Of a stretch of DNA of 37,803 nucleotides, positions 8,562 through 16,715 are shown one piece after another. Both the position numbers and the translations under genes were made by a program. Position 1 is the stretch's first letter, and each line of letters opens with the position of its first letter. Source of the DNA: Acidobacteriota bacterium (lineage in GTDB: Bacteria; Acidobacteriota; Terriglobia; Bryobacterales; Bryobacteraceae). The notes under the pieces are model-generated. The model made no database searches and was not told the origin of the DNA. It worked only from the letters and a program-made list of their open reading frames with translations. The stretch spans positions 1 through 37,803 of the forward strand of contig JAFDVZ010000028.1 in NCBI GenBank assembly GCA_018268715.1. The letters run 5' to 3'.

Positions 8562-9500
8562 ATGCGCTTCCGGCTCGCCCTGTCCACGATATTCGCCTCC
8601 GTGCTGGCGCTAACGTTCGTAGCCACCCGCGGCGACGCGCAACCCGACACCCTCAAACAAATCGTCCCGGGCGTGTGGTTCCGCCAGGGAGACATCGACC
8701 ACAAGGGGCACTGCAACAACGTCATCATCGAGATGGCCGATCACCTGATCGTAGTTGACGCCAACTTTCCGAGCGGCGCTCGCCTCGTCCTTGAGGACGC
8801 AAAGCGCGTCTCGAGCAAACCGGTGAAATTCGTCTTCGACACCCACCATCACGGCGATCACCTCTATGGCAATCCGGTGTGGACCAGCATGGGCGCGGTG
8901 ACGGTCGCCTACGCGGGCGTCGCCGAAGAAATCAAACGCTATGAGCCGAAGCGTTGGAAGCAGGCGGCCGGGGAGCGCGAGGACGTGCGCGAACTCAAGC
9001 GCGATGCGCCGGAAGCGCCGATGAAGACCTTCACCCAGTCGCCCTACGTGATGGAGGACTCCACCCGCCGCGTCGAGTTGCATTTCTTCGGCTGGGCCCA
9101 CACCCGCGGCGACGGGTTCGCCTGGTTGCCCAATGAGAAGGTGCTCGCCACGGGCGACGCCGTCACCAACGGCGCGTACAACTACACCGCCGACGCCAAC
9201 GTAGGCAACTGGCCGCGGGTGCTCGCGCAGGCGGCCAAACTCCAACCCCGATACGTGCTTCCAGGCCACGGCGCGGCGGGCGGCAAGGAACTGATTGAAG
9301 GGCAATCGCGCTTCTTCGTCGAGTTGCGCAAGGCCGTCGAGCAGGCCGCCAGGAGCGGCAAGAAGCCCGATGAGATCGCTGCGTCCATCCGACTGTCGGA
9401 TGCGGTGAAGAACTGGGTGGGCTCCGGACTGAAGGCCCAGGTCGCTGACGCCTACCGCGAAGTAACCCTCAACAAACCGGCGGGAGACGTTCAACACTGA
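8562..9500 (+). CDS. Exported metallo-beta-lactamase-fold hydrolase
   Basis: A 312-residue protein with a signal peptide ending around residue 26 (GDAQP). The zinc motif HxHxDH is present as H95-x-H97-x-D99-H100 (in THHHGDH). Downstream zinc-ligand regions are visible as GWAHTRGD, LATGDAV and LPGHG, the usual order for the glyoxalase-II/metallo-beta-lactamase fold. Substrate is unknown; exported enzymes of this type in soil bacteria act on beta-lactams, lactones or thioesters, and the sequence alone does not decide. The start is supported by AAAGGA about 8 nt upstream of the ATG. It is a single gene, with a possible terminator at 9535-9568. Confidence 0.88.
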   Translation: MRFRLALSTIFASVLALTFVATRGDAQPDTLKQIVPGVWFRQGDIDHKGHCNNVIIEMADHLIVVDANFPSGARLVLEDAKRVSSKPVKFVFDTHHHGDHLYGNPVWTSMGAVTVAYAGVAEEIKRYEPKRWKQAAGEREDVRELKRDAPEAPMKTFTQSPYVMEDSTRRVELHFFGWAHTRGDGFAWLPNEKVLATGDAVTNGAYNYTADANVGNWPRVLAQAAKLQPRYVLPGHGAAGGKELIEGQSRFFVELRKAVEQAARSGKKPDEIAASIRLSDAVKNWVGSGLKAQVADAYREVTLNKPAGDVQH

Positions 9501-9534
9501 TACGCCTCATCAGGGTTTTGAATTAGCAAGGCGA

Positions 9535-9568
9535 CGCCGTCCGCGTTACACTGTTAACAAGGACGGCG
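9535..9568 (+). terminator. Probable terminator after the metallo-hydrolase gene
   Basis: CGCCGTCC at 9535-9542 pairs with GGACGGCG at 9561-9568 around an 18-nt loop that contains GTTAAC. A T-rich stretch (CTTTGTTT) follows within a few bases. The position 35 bases after the hydrolase stop fits an intrinsic terminator, though the loop is long. Confidence 0.5.
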
Positions 9569-9696
9569 GCTTTGTTTGCGGCCCTCCTTTCCTGTCGGTT
9601 CTACGAAGTAAGTAACTTCCCCTCTCAGCCGAGAGTGCGGCCGTTTGCCGCACCGATTTCAGATAACAAACGAAAACCAAGACTCAGGGGAGAATT

Positions 9697-10440
9697 GTGT
9701 CCAGACAATTGCTGCTTATTGTGTTTGCGTCCGTCTTTCCGCTCTGCGCCCAGTATCGGGATCAGATTATCCGCGGCGAAGTGACTGGTGGAGGAGATCT
9801 GTCTTCTTACTCCGCGGAGATATATGACGCCGCAAAGGGAGTCAGCGTGGCGACCGTCGGAGTCGATCGGCGCGGCAACTTCCAGGCCTCCGTGGGACCG
9901 GGGGATTACCAGGTCCGCATCCTCGATGGCGGTGGAACAGTGGTCGGCATTGCTGCACCCCCGCCGGGGCAGTTTGGCGGGCCCATCGTGGTGAACGTTC
10001 GCGGCTATAACGTCCAGCGGCCGGTGTCCGGCACGGTCTCGGTTCGCGACCTCGCGCGGTTCAAAAATCGGAAATTGGTGCAGGAACTTGTGGCGTCGAA
10101 CGAAGCGGCCGCCAAGCGCGACTACGCGGAGTCCGCCAAGCGCCTGGAGCGTGTCGTCGCCATCGATGACACCTACGCCCAGGCGTACGTCAACCTGGGC
10201 GTTCGCTACATGCAGACCGGTCGCGTCCGCGCCGCTCGCGGAGTCCTGTTGCGCGCCATCGAACTGGAGCCGACCCTCGTGATGGCGTACACGAATCTCG
10301 CCCTCGCCGACCTGAATCTATTCGATTCCGAGGCGGCTGTCCAGGCCGGGCTCGGCGCGCTTCGCCTCGATCCTGGGAACGAATTGGCGAAGCGCGTGGT
10401 CACGGCCGCGCGCAGCCAGGCCGAGCGCCTTTGCCCGTAG
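9697..10440 (+). CDS. Secreted protein with Ig-like/carboxypeptidase-regulatory N-domain and TPR repeats
   Basis: A 247-residue protein starting with GTG; AGGGGA lies 6 nt upstream. A signal peptide (to about residue 18, CAQ) is followed by a beta-sandwich-like region of about 100 residues (RGEVTGGGDLSSYSAEIYDA..., with GDYQVRILDGGG), resembling a carboxypeptidase-regulatory/SpaA-like fold. From about residue 125 there are three tetratricopeptide-like helical pairs (AESAKRLERVVAIDDTYAQA; AYVNLGVRYMQTGR; MAYTNLALADLNLFDSEAA). TPRs mediate protein-protein contacts; the partner is unknown. The gene ends 20 bases before the likely maf start, so the two are probably co-transcribed. Confidence 0.75.
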   Translation: MSRQLLLIVFASVFPLCAQYRDQIIRGEVTGGGDLSSYSAEIYDAAKGVSVATVGVDRRGNFQASVGPGDYQVRILDGGGTVVGIAAPPPGQFGGPIVVNVRGYNVQRPVSGTVSVRDLARFKNRKLVQELVASNEAAAKRDYAESAKRLERVVAIDDTYAQAYVNLGVRYMQTGRVRAARGVLLRAIELEPTLVMAYTNLALADLNLFDSEAAVQAGLGALRLDPGNELAKRVVTAARSQAERLCP

Positions 10441-10460
10441 CCGCTACAATGGTGGCTTCG

Positions 10461-11018
10461 ATGTTGATCCTGGCTTCGAAGTCGCCGCGCCGTAGCGAGA
10501 TACTCACCAATGCGGGTTTCCAGTTTGAGGTTCGGACCGCCGGCGTACCGGAGGTCCGGGCCGCGTCTGAGCACCCGGTCGATTACGTGAGGCGATTGGC
10601 GCGGGCCAAGGCGGCCGCGGTGGCGGCGGCTGCCGCCGATGTCGTGCTTGGCGCCGACACCGTGGTGGTGGTTGGCGGGAGCGTACTCGAAAAGCCCGTC
10701 GACGCCGCCGATGCACGCCGGATGCTAGGCCTGCTCTCGGGCCGCGAGCATGACGTAATCACTGGAATTTGTTTGCGGCGGGGCGATGGCGAAATTGTGG
10801 ACAGCGAATCGACCCAGGTCCGCTTCATCGGGTTATCCGACGCCGAGATCGACGCCTATGTCGCCAGCGGCGAGCCCATGGACAAAGCGGGCGCCTACGC
10901 CATCCAGGGGCTGGCCGCGAAGTTCATCGATCGTGTGGCCGGTTGCTACTTCAACGTCGTCGGCCTTCCCATCGCGCTGTTCTACCGCCACTGGAAGCGC
11001 CTGGCCGCCGGAGGTTGA
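10461..11018 (+). CDS. maf: Maf-family nucleotide pyrophosphatase
   Basis: The protein has the Maf signature at its start (LILASKSPRRSEIL), a DTVV...LEKP segment, the SGREHDVITG motif and the conserved (S/A)GEPMDKAGAYAIQG block. Maf proteins hydrolyse non-canonical or damaged nucleoside triphosphates, or dTTP/UTP, to the monophosphate plus pyrophosphate, and arrest division when overproduced. I chose the ATG at 10461 because homologues begin at exactly this motif and GGTGG lies 5 nt upstream. In-frame starts at 10449 (ATG) and 10431 (TTG) exist, the latter overlapping the upstream gene. Length (185 residues) is normal for the family. Confidence 0.92.
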   Translation: MLILASKSPRRSEILTNAGFQFEVRTAGVPEVRAASEHPVDYVRRLARAKAAAVAAAAADVVLGADTVVVVGGSVLEKPVDAADARRMLGLLSGREHDVITGICLRRGDGEIVDSESTQVRFIGLSDAEIDAYVASGEPMDKAGAYAIQGLAAKFIDRVAGCYFNVVGLPIALFYRHWKRLAAGG

Positions 11019-11062
11019 CCGGCATATCGGGCCGTCGAAATCCGGGGGCCACGATATGCCGG
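11019..11062. terminator. Long hairpin between convergent maf and Spy-like genes
   Basis: CCGGCATATCG (11019-11029) pairs perfectly with CGATATGCCGG (11052-11062). The stem continues with GGCC/GGCC after a single bulged A at 11051, giving about 15 base pairs around a 13-nt loop. It starts on the base after the maf stop codon and ends 16 bases before the stop of the convergent Spy-like gene. That placement suits a bidirectional terminator or RNA-stabilising structure, although there is no T-tract. Confidence 0.5.
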
Positions 11063-11077
11063 GCGTCGATCACAAGG

Positions 11078-11611
11078 CTACAGCGGCGGACCGGGGCGTC
11101 CCATTGGCCCCATGCCCGGTCCGCCGGGTCCCCCAGGTCCCGGCGCGTTCGCCGGCCGAGCCAGCAGATTCAACCCTTCGGCCTGGTGAACGGCGGGAAT
11201 CAACCCCTGCGCGGTCTGCAAGTCCTTCAATTTGGTTTTCTGGTCGGTCGTCAGGATTGCCGTCGCCTGTGTCACGAAGCTCGCATTCACGGTGTCCATC
11301 TGCGTCTTCAGCTTCTGTAACTGGACCAGGATCGCCGCGATCGCGCTCGCGTCGGGATTCGTCTTGGCGAGCGCCTCGGCAAGCGCCTTGCGTTGCGTTG
11401 CCGCCTGCTGTGCGATCGGCTCCATTTGCGTCCGCTTGGAATCCTGCAGTTGAATCAGTGAAGTCACCTGTGCGTCGCTCAGGTTCAGCGCGGTCGCGAG
11501 TTCGGTGGGGGCGGGCGGCGCTGCGCCCGCGCCGGAGGGCGGGGCTCCCGGTCCCTGCGCCAGCAACGCCGCCGTTGTCAAAGCCGCCATTGTCAAGAGT
11601 CTGAATTTCAT
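11078..11611 (-). CDS. Spy/CpxP-like periplasmic protein
   Basis: A 177-residue protein: signal peptide to about residue 19, then Pro/Ala/Gly-rich linker, then a long amphipathic helical body (LATALNLSDAQVTSLIQLQD...QRKALAEAL, TQMDTVNASFVTQ) with an LTxxQ-type element (LTTDQKTKLKDL). The tail is very Gly/Pro-rich (repeats of GPGGPG). LTxxQ helical proteins such as Spy and CpxP are periplasmic chaperones or stress-sensor partners; membership here is inferred from pattern. The gene diverges from the histidine kinase at 11809, which strengthens a sensor-partner role. Confidence 0.65.
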   Translation of the reverse strand: MKFRLLTMAALTTAALLAQGPGAPPSGAGAAPPAPTELATALNLSDAQVTSLIQLQDSKRTQMEPIAQQAATQRKALAEALAKTNPDASAIAAILVQLQKLKTQMDTVNASFVTQATAILTTDQKTKLKDLQTAQGLIPAVHQAEGLNLLARPANAPGPGGPGGPGMGPMGRPGPPL

Positions 11612-11789
11612 GGTCTATTTGGATCTCCCTTCGGTCTTTGTTGGGAAGCTGGTTCGTTGCTTCCTGACCCATATTCGCCGGAAACCCCCGTTTTGAAGCT
11701 CAAGCCTCCGCAAATTGGAGTTTGCGATTCCCAGCGGATTCTTTACAGGCTTCTTACATTCCGAAGGCCGTCCGCGCCGCCGGCGATTC

Positions 11790-11795
11790 TATAAT
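11790..11795 (+). promoter_or_regulatory. Possible -10 element for the histidine kinase operon
   Basis: A perfect TATAAT lies 13 bases before the preferred kinase ATG. A transcript from it would have a leader of only about 7 nt. No matching -35 hexamer stands at the usual distance, so an activator or a chance match are both possible. Confidence 0.3.
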
Positions 11796-11808
11796 CGGGT
11801 ACAACGGA

Positions 11809-13578
11809 ATGAATCCAGGGAAACGCCAGTATTGGGCCATGGTCCTCATGGGCGCGCTATTCGTCGCGCTGCCGGTTCTGGCATGGTTGCAGTATCGCTG
11901 GATCGGCGAAGCCGCGCGCGCCGAGATTGACCGCGGGCGCTCCGCCCTTCGCCGCAGCGCCGAACAGTTGGCCGCCGAGTTCGACCACGAGTTATCGCGC
12001 CTCCATCAGACCGTTGTGGCCGGGCCTGAACCCGACGACCATAACCGTCGCTATTATTCCGACCGTCTGGCTGAGTGGAAGTCACTCACATCGCATTCCG
12101 AGTTATGCGCTCGTCTCTATCTCTCCGAAGGAGGCGAAGCCGGGCTCGACGCGCTGTTCGAACTCGATGAGACCCGCGGGTTCCATCGCGTCTCCTGGCC
12201 GTCCAACCTGATCGCCCTACGCGCCGAACTCGTTGATCGCGCCACCGGCCCGCCCGTGCCTCCGGAGCGCCGCGGTCCTCCCGGCGCGAATCTCGACGTA
12301 ATTGTTCTCGTCGCCCCGCGCATCACGCGGAGCCAGGCGCCGCTGCTCGCCCAACCGCGTCCCGAATTCCGCCCGGACGACGGACCGCCTCCAACCCGCG
12401 ACGGTCCGCCTCCTCCCGGTCCCCGCCCCGGACCTCCGCCGCCGCGCCCGGGCCAGGATGGCTGGGTCATCGCAGTCATTGACCGTGACTACATCCGTGT
12501 AACCTGGGCGCCCGAACTCGTGCGAAGGTACTTCGCTCCGCAGGACGGCACGGCGTACGACGTACGCATTATTTCCCGGGCCAACGGAACGGTCGTCTTC
12601 GAATCGGATCCCCCCGCGCCCGCCGCCGCATTCACCACCCCCGACGCCGAAGCCCAGTTGTTCGCCACGCGTCCCGGGCCGCCCGCCTTCCGACCGCGGG
12701 CGCAAGGTCCCGCTCCTGGCCGTTGGGTGGTGCAGGCGAGAGACCGCTCGGGCGGCGTTGAATCCGTGGCGGCCCGTAATCGCGCCCGAAACCTTGCGGT
12801 GAGTGGAGCGGTCCTGCTCATCATGGCCGTCAGTCTCGCGGCCCTGTGGTTGAGCATTCGCCGATCCGCCGACCTCGCCGCGCGGCAGATGCAATTCGTG
12901 GCGTCGGTCTCGCACGAGCTCCGCACGCCGCTCGCGGTCATCCGTTCAGCGGCGGAGAACCTGGCTGACGGCGTCGTCTCCGCGCCGGACTCCGTTAAGG
13001 AGTACGGTTCGTTGATTCGGGACGAAGGTCGTCGGCTTTCGAACCTGGTGGAGCAGACCCTGCGATTCGCGGGCATTCAGACGGGCCGCGCGCGCTACAA
13101 CCTGACTCCGATGAACATTCGCACGGCCATCGACGACGCGCTCCGCAACTGCGACGGCACGTTTCGGACCGCCGGGTGCGCGGTGGAAACCCACATCGAC
13201 AGCGATCTGCCGCCCGTGCTGGGCGACGCCGCAGCGCTCACCGTCGCCATCGGCAACTTGTTGACCAACGCCGCCCGTCACGGCAAGTCGGGCGGTTGGA
13301 TCGGCGTCGCCGCAACGCGCGAAGGGGCCTCCGTTCGCATTGAAGTGCAGGATCGCGGACCCGGCGTCGACGCGCGGGACTTGCCGCACCTGTTTGAGCC
13401 CTTTTATCGCGGCGGCCGCGCGGCGCTCGACCAGGTGAGCGGCGCCGGCCTCGGTCTCGCGCTGGTCAGCCAGATTGTCACCGCGCACAAAGGCGATGTT
13501 AGCGTTTGTAGCAAACCCGGTAGCGGCGCAAGCTTTACAATGACAATTCCGGCCGCCGCCGGCTGCGAACCCGCATGA
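11809..13578 (+). CDS. Membrane sensor histidine kinase, HAMP-less, with Pro-rich periplasmic loop
   Basis: From the ATG at 11809 the protein has 589 residues; an upstream TTG at 11722 would add 29 residues not typical of a kinase N-terminus. Transmembrane helix 1 spans about 9-27 and helix 2 about 329-351. The 300-residue periplasmic domain contains a very Pro-rich stretch at about 189-216 (patterns DGPPPTRDG, GPPPPRPG). HisKA follows only about 15 residues after helix 2, with phospho-acceptor His369 in SHELRTPL. The ATPase domain has the N-box (NLLTNAARHG, about 483-492), the G1 box DRGPGVD and G2 box GAGLGLAL. It should phosphorylate the regulator encoded next, whose ATG overlaps its TGA (ATGA at 13575). 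The periplasmic input is unknown; the divergent Spy-like gene is a candidate partner. Confidence 0.93.
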   Translation: MNPGKRQYWAMVLMGALFVALPVLAWLQYRWIGEAARAEIDRGRSALRRSAEQLAAEFDHELSRLHQTVVAGPEPDDHNRRYYSDRLAEWKSLTSHSELCARLYLSEGGEAGLDALFELDETRGFHRVSWPSNLIALRAELVDRATGPPVPPERRGPPGANLDVIVLVAPRITRSQAPLLAQPRPEFRPDDGPPPTRDGPPPPGPRPGPPPPRPGQDGWVIAVIDRDYIRVTWAPELVRRYFAPQDGTAYDVRIISRANGTVVFESDPPAPAAAFTTPDAEAQLFATRPGPPAFRPRAQGPAPGRWVVQARDRSGGVESVAARNRARNLAVSGAVLLIMAVSLAALWLSIRRSADLAARQMQFVASVSHELRTPLAVIRSAAENLADGVVSAPDSVKEYGSLIRDEGRRLSNLVEQTLRFAGIQTGRARYNLTPMNIRTAIDDALRNCDGTFRTAGCAVETHIDSDLPPVLGDAAALTVAIGNLLTNAARHGKSGGWIGVAATREGASVRIEVQDRGPGVDARDLPHLFEPFYRGGRAALDQVSGAGLGLALVSQIVTAHKGDVSVCSKPGSGASFTMTIPAAAGCEPA

Positions 13579-14261
13579 CTCGCCGCATTCTCATCATCGA
13601 GGACGAACCCGGGCTCCGGTTGACGCTCACCGACCGTCTGCGCGCGGAAGGATTCGACGTATCATCGGAAGCCGACGGCTATCGCGGATTCGAACGAGCC
13701 GCCGGCGCCGGATTCGACCTGATCATCCTGGACGTCATGCTGCCGAATCTGAGCGGTTTCGAAGTCTGCCGGCGTCTGCGCGAACGCGGCGTGTCGACGC
13801 CCGTCTTCATGCTGTCGGCGCGCGACCAGGTGGTGGACAAGGTGGCCGGCCTGCAATTCGGCGCCGACGATTACCTGGCGAAACCCTTCGAGTTCAGTGA
13901 ACTGCTGGCCCGTGTCCAGGCGCTGTTACGGCGCGTCGCGGCTCAATCGGCGCCGGCCGTGTTCCGCTTCGGATCCGTGGAGGTCGACTTCCGCCGCACC
14001 GAAGTGCTGCGCGACGGCCAGCCCGTCCAACTGTCCGCCCGTGAATTCCAACTGCTGCGCTACATGGTGGAGCACCGCGACGAAACCCTCGCCCGCGAGC
14101 GCCTGCTCCGCGAAGTGTGGGAATACAGCGGCGCCGCCGAAACCCGCACGCTCGACGTCCACGTCGGTTCGCTGCGGCAGAAACTCGAGGACAACCCCAG
14201 GAACCCGGCCCACATCCTGACCGTGCGCGGCGTCGGTTACCGTTTCAACGCCCAACAGTAG
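13575..14261 (+). CDS. OmpR/PhoB-family response regulator
   Basis: A 228-residue protein. The receiver domain has the acidic pair Glu9/Asp10, phospho-acceptor Asp53 (LDVMLP), Ser81 at the switch position and Lys103 (AKPFEF). A trans_reg_C winged helix covers about 130-228 (VDFRRTEVLRDGQPVQLSAREFQLL... RTLDVHVGSLRQKLE...TVRGVGYRF). It overlaps the kinase gene by the 4-base ATGA, so it is almost certainly its partner. The next gene follows after only 9 bases, so the regulator may control, or at least be co-transcribed with, the formamidase-like, DUF58 and receptor genes. Confidence 0.95.
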   Translation: MTRRILIIEDEPGLRLTLTDRLRAEGFDVSSEADGYRGFERAAGAGFDLIILDVMLPNLSGFEVCRRLRERGVSTPVFMLSARDQVVDKVAGLQFGADDYLAKPFEFSELLARVQALLRRVAAQSAPAVFRFGSVEVDFRRTEVLRDGQPVQLSAREFQLLRYMVEHRDETLARERLLREVWEYSGAAETRTLDVHVGSLRQKLEDNPRNPAHILTVRGVGYRFNAQQ

Positions 14262-14270
14262 TCTGAGTTG

Positions 14271-15593
14271 ATGAACCCGACGAGCACTTCCATGCCCAAA
14301 CACTTCTGTGCCCTTCTGTTCTTGCCTGCGATCCTCGCGGCGCAGACTCCCGCCGTGTCCGGACGTTGGTTCGCCACCGTCGATTTCCACGGAACGCCGC
14401 TGTATTTCAACATGAAGCTGGAGCAGCGTGGCGCCGCCATCACCGGCCAGTTCGGCGGCGACAAACTTGAAGGCGCGATCAACGGCGAATCGATCCGCTT
14501 TCTGGCCAGGGATCCGCGCGGGGGTTCGGAGGAGTTGACCGGAGTGGTCCGCGACGGGTCCATCTCGGGCAGCATGGTCTTTGTCGATCCGAACGACGCC
14601 GGTCATCCAGTCACGCGCCACTTCTCGGCGGCCATCGTCCCGACCCGCGGCTCCACCCAACCAAAACTCCACGATTTCGTCCCAACGGCCTTCCATCGCC
14701 AGTTCTCGCCGTTCAACAAGCCGGTGCTGACCGTCTGGCCCGGCGACTCCATTCACACCACCACCGTCGACGCCGGCGGAACCGACCACAAAGGAGTCAC
14801 CCGGGTAATGGGCGGCAACCCGCAGACCGGGCCTTTCTACATCCAAACCGCCGGCCCTGGCGACACGCTCGCGGTGCATTTCACCAAAATCCGACTCAAT
14901 CGAGGATGGGCCATCAGCGATGACGGCGTCGTGCCGCGCGCCCTCGATGCGGATCTCGCGGTGAAGATGAGAGATGCCGGCAAATCGGTGCGATGGTTGC
15001 TCGACGTCGAACGCGGCGTCGCCAGGCCCGAAAAGCCTGGCGAACATATGGCGCGCTACTCCGTGCCGCTACGGCCCATGTTAGGATGCGTGGCGGTCGC
15101 GCCCCGCCCGGTGCAGGCTCCGCCGAGTACGGGCGATTCCGGTCGTTGGGGCGGCAACATGGACTTCAACGAGGTTGTCGAAGGCGCCACCGTTTATCTG
15201 CCCGTCAACGTCCCCGGCGCGCTGCTGTACGTGGGCGACGGCCACGCCGCGCAGGGCGACGGCGAACTGAACGGCGACGCGCTCGAAACATCGATGGACG
15301 TCGAGTTCACCGTGGACCTGATTGCCGGCCGGTCCGCGCCCGGTCCCCGCGTCGAATCGGCCACTCACATCATGGCGGTCGGCCTGGACGGCTCCCTCGA
15401 CGACGCCTTCCGCGCCGCCACCGCCAACATGGCGCGGTGGCTCGAGACCGACTACAAGCTGACCCCGTCGGAAGTCGCGCAGGTGCTTGGCACGGCCGCC
15501 GAGTACAAAGTCAGCGAGGCTGCCGACCGCAACGCCGGCATCGTCCTGAAGATCGCCAAGGATCGCCTGGCCCCGCTCGCGCCCGCGCGATAA
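14271..15593 (+). CDS. Secreted acetamidase/formamidase-family protein
   Basis: About 440 residues. The N-terminus carries a signal peptide (the segment MPKHFCALLFLPAILAAQ, whose own ATG at 14292 is an alternative start). Residues about 30-125 form a beta-rich lipocalin-like domain. The C-terminal two thirds match the FmdA/AmdA fold: GDTLAVHFTKIRLNRG, LGCVAVAP, GGNMDFNEVVEGATVYLPV (about 293-311) and the hallmark GDGHAAQGDGE (about 322-332). Family enzymes hydrolyse formamide or short amides to ammonia and the acid; the exported location and extra domain make the substrate uncertain. It lies 9 bases after the response regulator and 15 bases before the DUF58 gene, so it looks like part of one operon. 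Confidence 0.85.
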   Translation: MNPTSTSMPKHFCALLFLPAILAAQTPAVSGRWFATVDFHGTPLYFNMKLEQRGAAITGQFGGDKLEGAINGESIRFLARDPRGGSEELTGVVRDGSISGSMVFVDPNDAGHPVTRHFSAAIVPTRGSTQPKLHDFVPTAFHRQFSPFNKPVLTVWPGDSIHTTTVDAGGTDHKGVTRVMGGNPQTGPFYIQTAGPGDTLAVHFTKIRLNRGWAISDDGVVPRALDADLAVKMRDAGKSVRWLLDVERGVARPEKPGEHMARYSVPLRPMLGCVAVAPRPVQAPPSTGDSGRWGGNMDFNEVVEGATVYLPVNVPGALLYVGDGHAAQGDGELNGDALETSMDVEFTVDLIAGRSAPGPRVESATHIMAVGLDGSLDDAFRAATANMARWLETDYKLTPSEVAQVLGTAAEYKVSEAADRNAGIVLKIAKDRLAPLAPAR

Positions 15594-15608
15594 GGCACAC
15601 TGAAGGTG

Positions 15609-16715
15609 ATGGCGCGGACACTATCGGTGAAGTTCCGCGAAGCGCTGCAGGCTGGCATGCGTCAGCGCATCACGCGGTCCGGGCTGCTGTTCTCAGTGGC
15701 CATTGTGGTGGTGGCGCTCGCCGCCTTCGCCTCCGCGAATAACCTGCTGTTTCTGATTCTCGCGGCGATGTTGGGAACGTTCCTGGTCTCCGGATTCATC
15801 AGCCGGCTGTCTCTCGCCGGCCTGGAACTCGAATTCCTGCACCCGGAGCACATCTCGGCCCGGCGCAAGGTGGCGGGCCGGGTTGTCGTACACAACGACA
15901 AGATCTGGATTCCGTCGTTCTCCATCCAACTGTCCGCGCTCCGCACCGACGGCGGCGGCATGGGATCCGTTCTCTATTACCCCGCCATCGCGCCGAAGGC
16001 CCGTCTCGACGACACGGTGGAATGCTGGTTCCCGAAACGCGGCCGCTACACGGAAGACACATTCTGTTTTTCGACCCGTTTTCCGTTTGGCTTCACCGAA
16101 CGCCGCATTCACGTGCCTTTGCGCCAGGACATCCTCGTCTACCCGTCGGTCGACCCGCGTCCCGGCTTTGAACAAATGCTGTTCTCGCTAAGCGGCGAAG
16201 TCTCGGCGTGGTTCCGCGGACGCGGCGGCGATTTCTATCGCATCCGCCCCTACGAAGCCTTTGAAAGCGCCCGCCATGTCGATTGGAAAGCCACCGCGCA
16301 CACCGGCGACCTGCAGGTCCGCGAGTTCGCACGAGAACAGGAACAGGCGATTCTGTTGTTTCTCGACCTCGAACAGGACGAAGGCGAAACGTTTGAAGCC
16401 TCGGTGGACGCCGCCGCCTACCTGGCCTGGAGCTTCGCCCAGCGCGGCGCCCGCCTGCGCTTCGCCACGCAGTTGTTCGACGCCCGCGTGCCGGAGGACG
16501 GCGACGTTTATACGATACTGAAGTATCTGGCTTTGGCGGCGCCCGTCCACGGCAAGGCCGTCCCCGTTCCCGATGATCAATATGCGTTTCACGTTGTTGT
16601 CAGCCGCGCTCCCGAGCGCCTTCAAGGCGCGGGTTGGCAGTCTGGCGGCGGTGCTTTTTTTGTTGATCCGGCCGGTTTCGGTCCTGTATCCGCAGAGCAA
16701 TCCGTCAAGTCCTGA
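15609..16715 (+). CDS. DUF58-domain membrane protein
   Basis: A 368-residue protein with two closely spaced N-terminal transmembrane segments (about 23-42 and 43-62). A beta-rich middle region follows, then the DUF58 signature at about 200-240: FRGRGGDFYRIRPYE...ARHVDWKATAHTGDLQVREF, leading into a VWA-like fold (ILLFLDLEQDEGE). A GTG at 15606 is adjacent; I take the ATG. DUF58 proteins normally work with a MoxR-type AAA ATPase and a transglutaminase-like protein, but neither is present here. The gene's last about 140 bases overlap the start of the TonB-dependent receptor gene in another frame. Confidence 0.88.
   Translation: MARTLSVKFREALQAGMRQRITRSGLLFSVAIVVVALAAFASANNLLFLILAAMLGTFLVSGFISRLSLAGLELEFLHPEHISARRKVAGRVVVHNDKIWIPSFSIQLSALRTDGGGMGSVLYYPAIAPKARLDDTVECWFPKRGRYTEDTFCFSTRFPFGFTERRIHVPLRQDILVYPSVDPRPGFEQMLFSLSGEVSAWFRGRGGDFYRIRPYEAFESARHVDWKATAHTGDLQVREFAREQEQAILLFLDLEQDEGETFEASVDAAAYLAWSFAQRGARLRFATQLFDARVPEDGDVYTILKYLALAAPVHGKAVPVPDDQYAFHVVVSRAPERLQGAGWQSGGGAFFVDPAGFGPVSAEQSVKS

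Noticed and set aside
12360-12460. C/G-rich repeats in the kinase gene as a possible DNA repeat array
   Set aside because: They are explained by Pro-codon runs in the reading frame; the unit is not constant in length or sequence.
13926-15047. A 373-codon minus-strand frame across the regulator and formamidase-like genes
   Set aside because: It crosses two well-supported opposite-strand genes, and its composition is typical of an antisense shadow in high-GC DNA.
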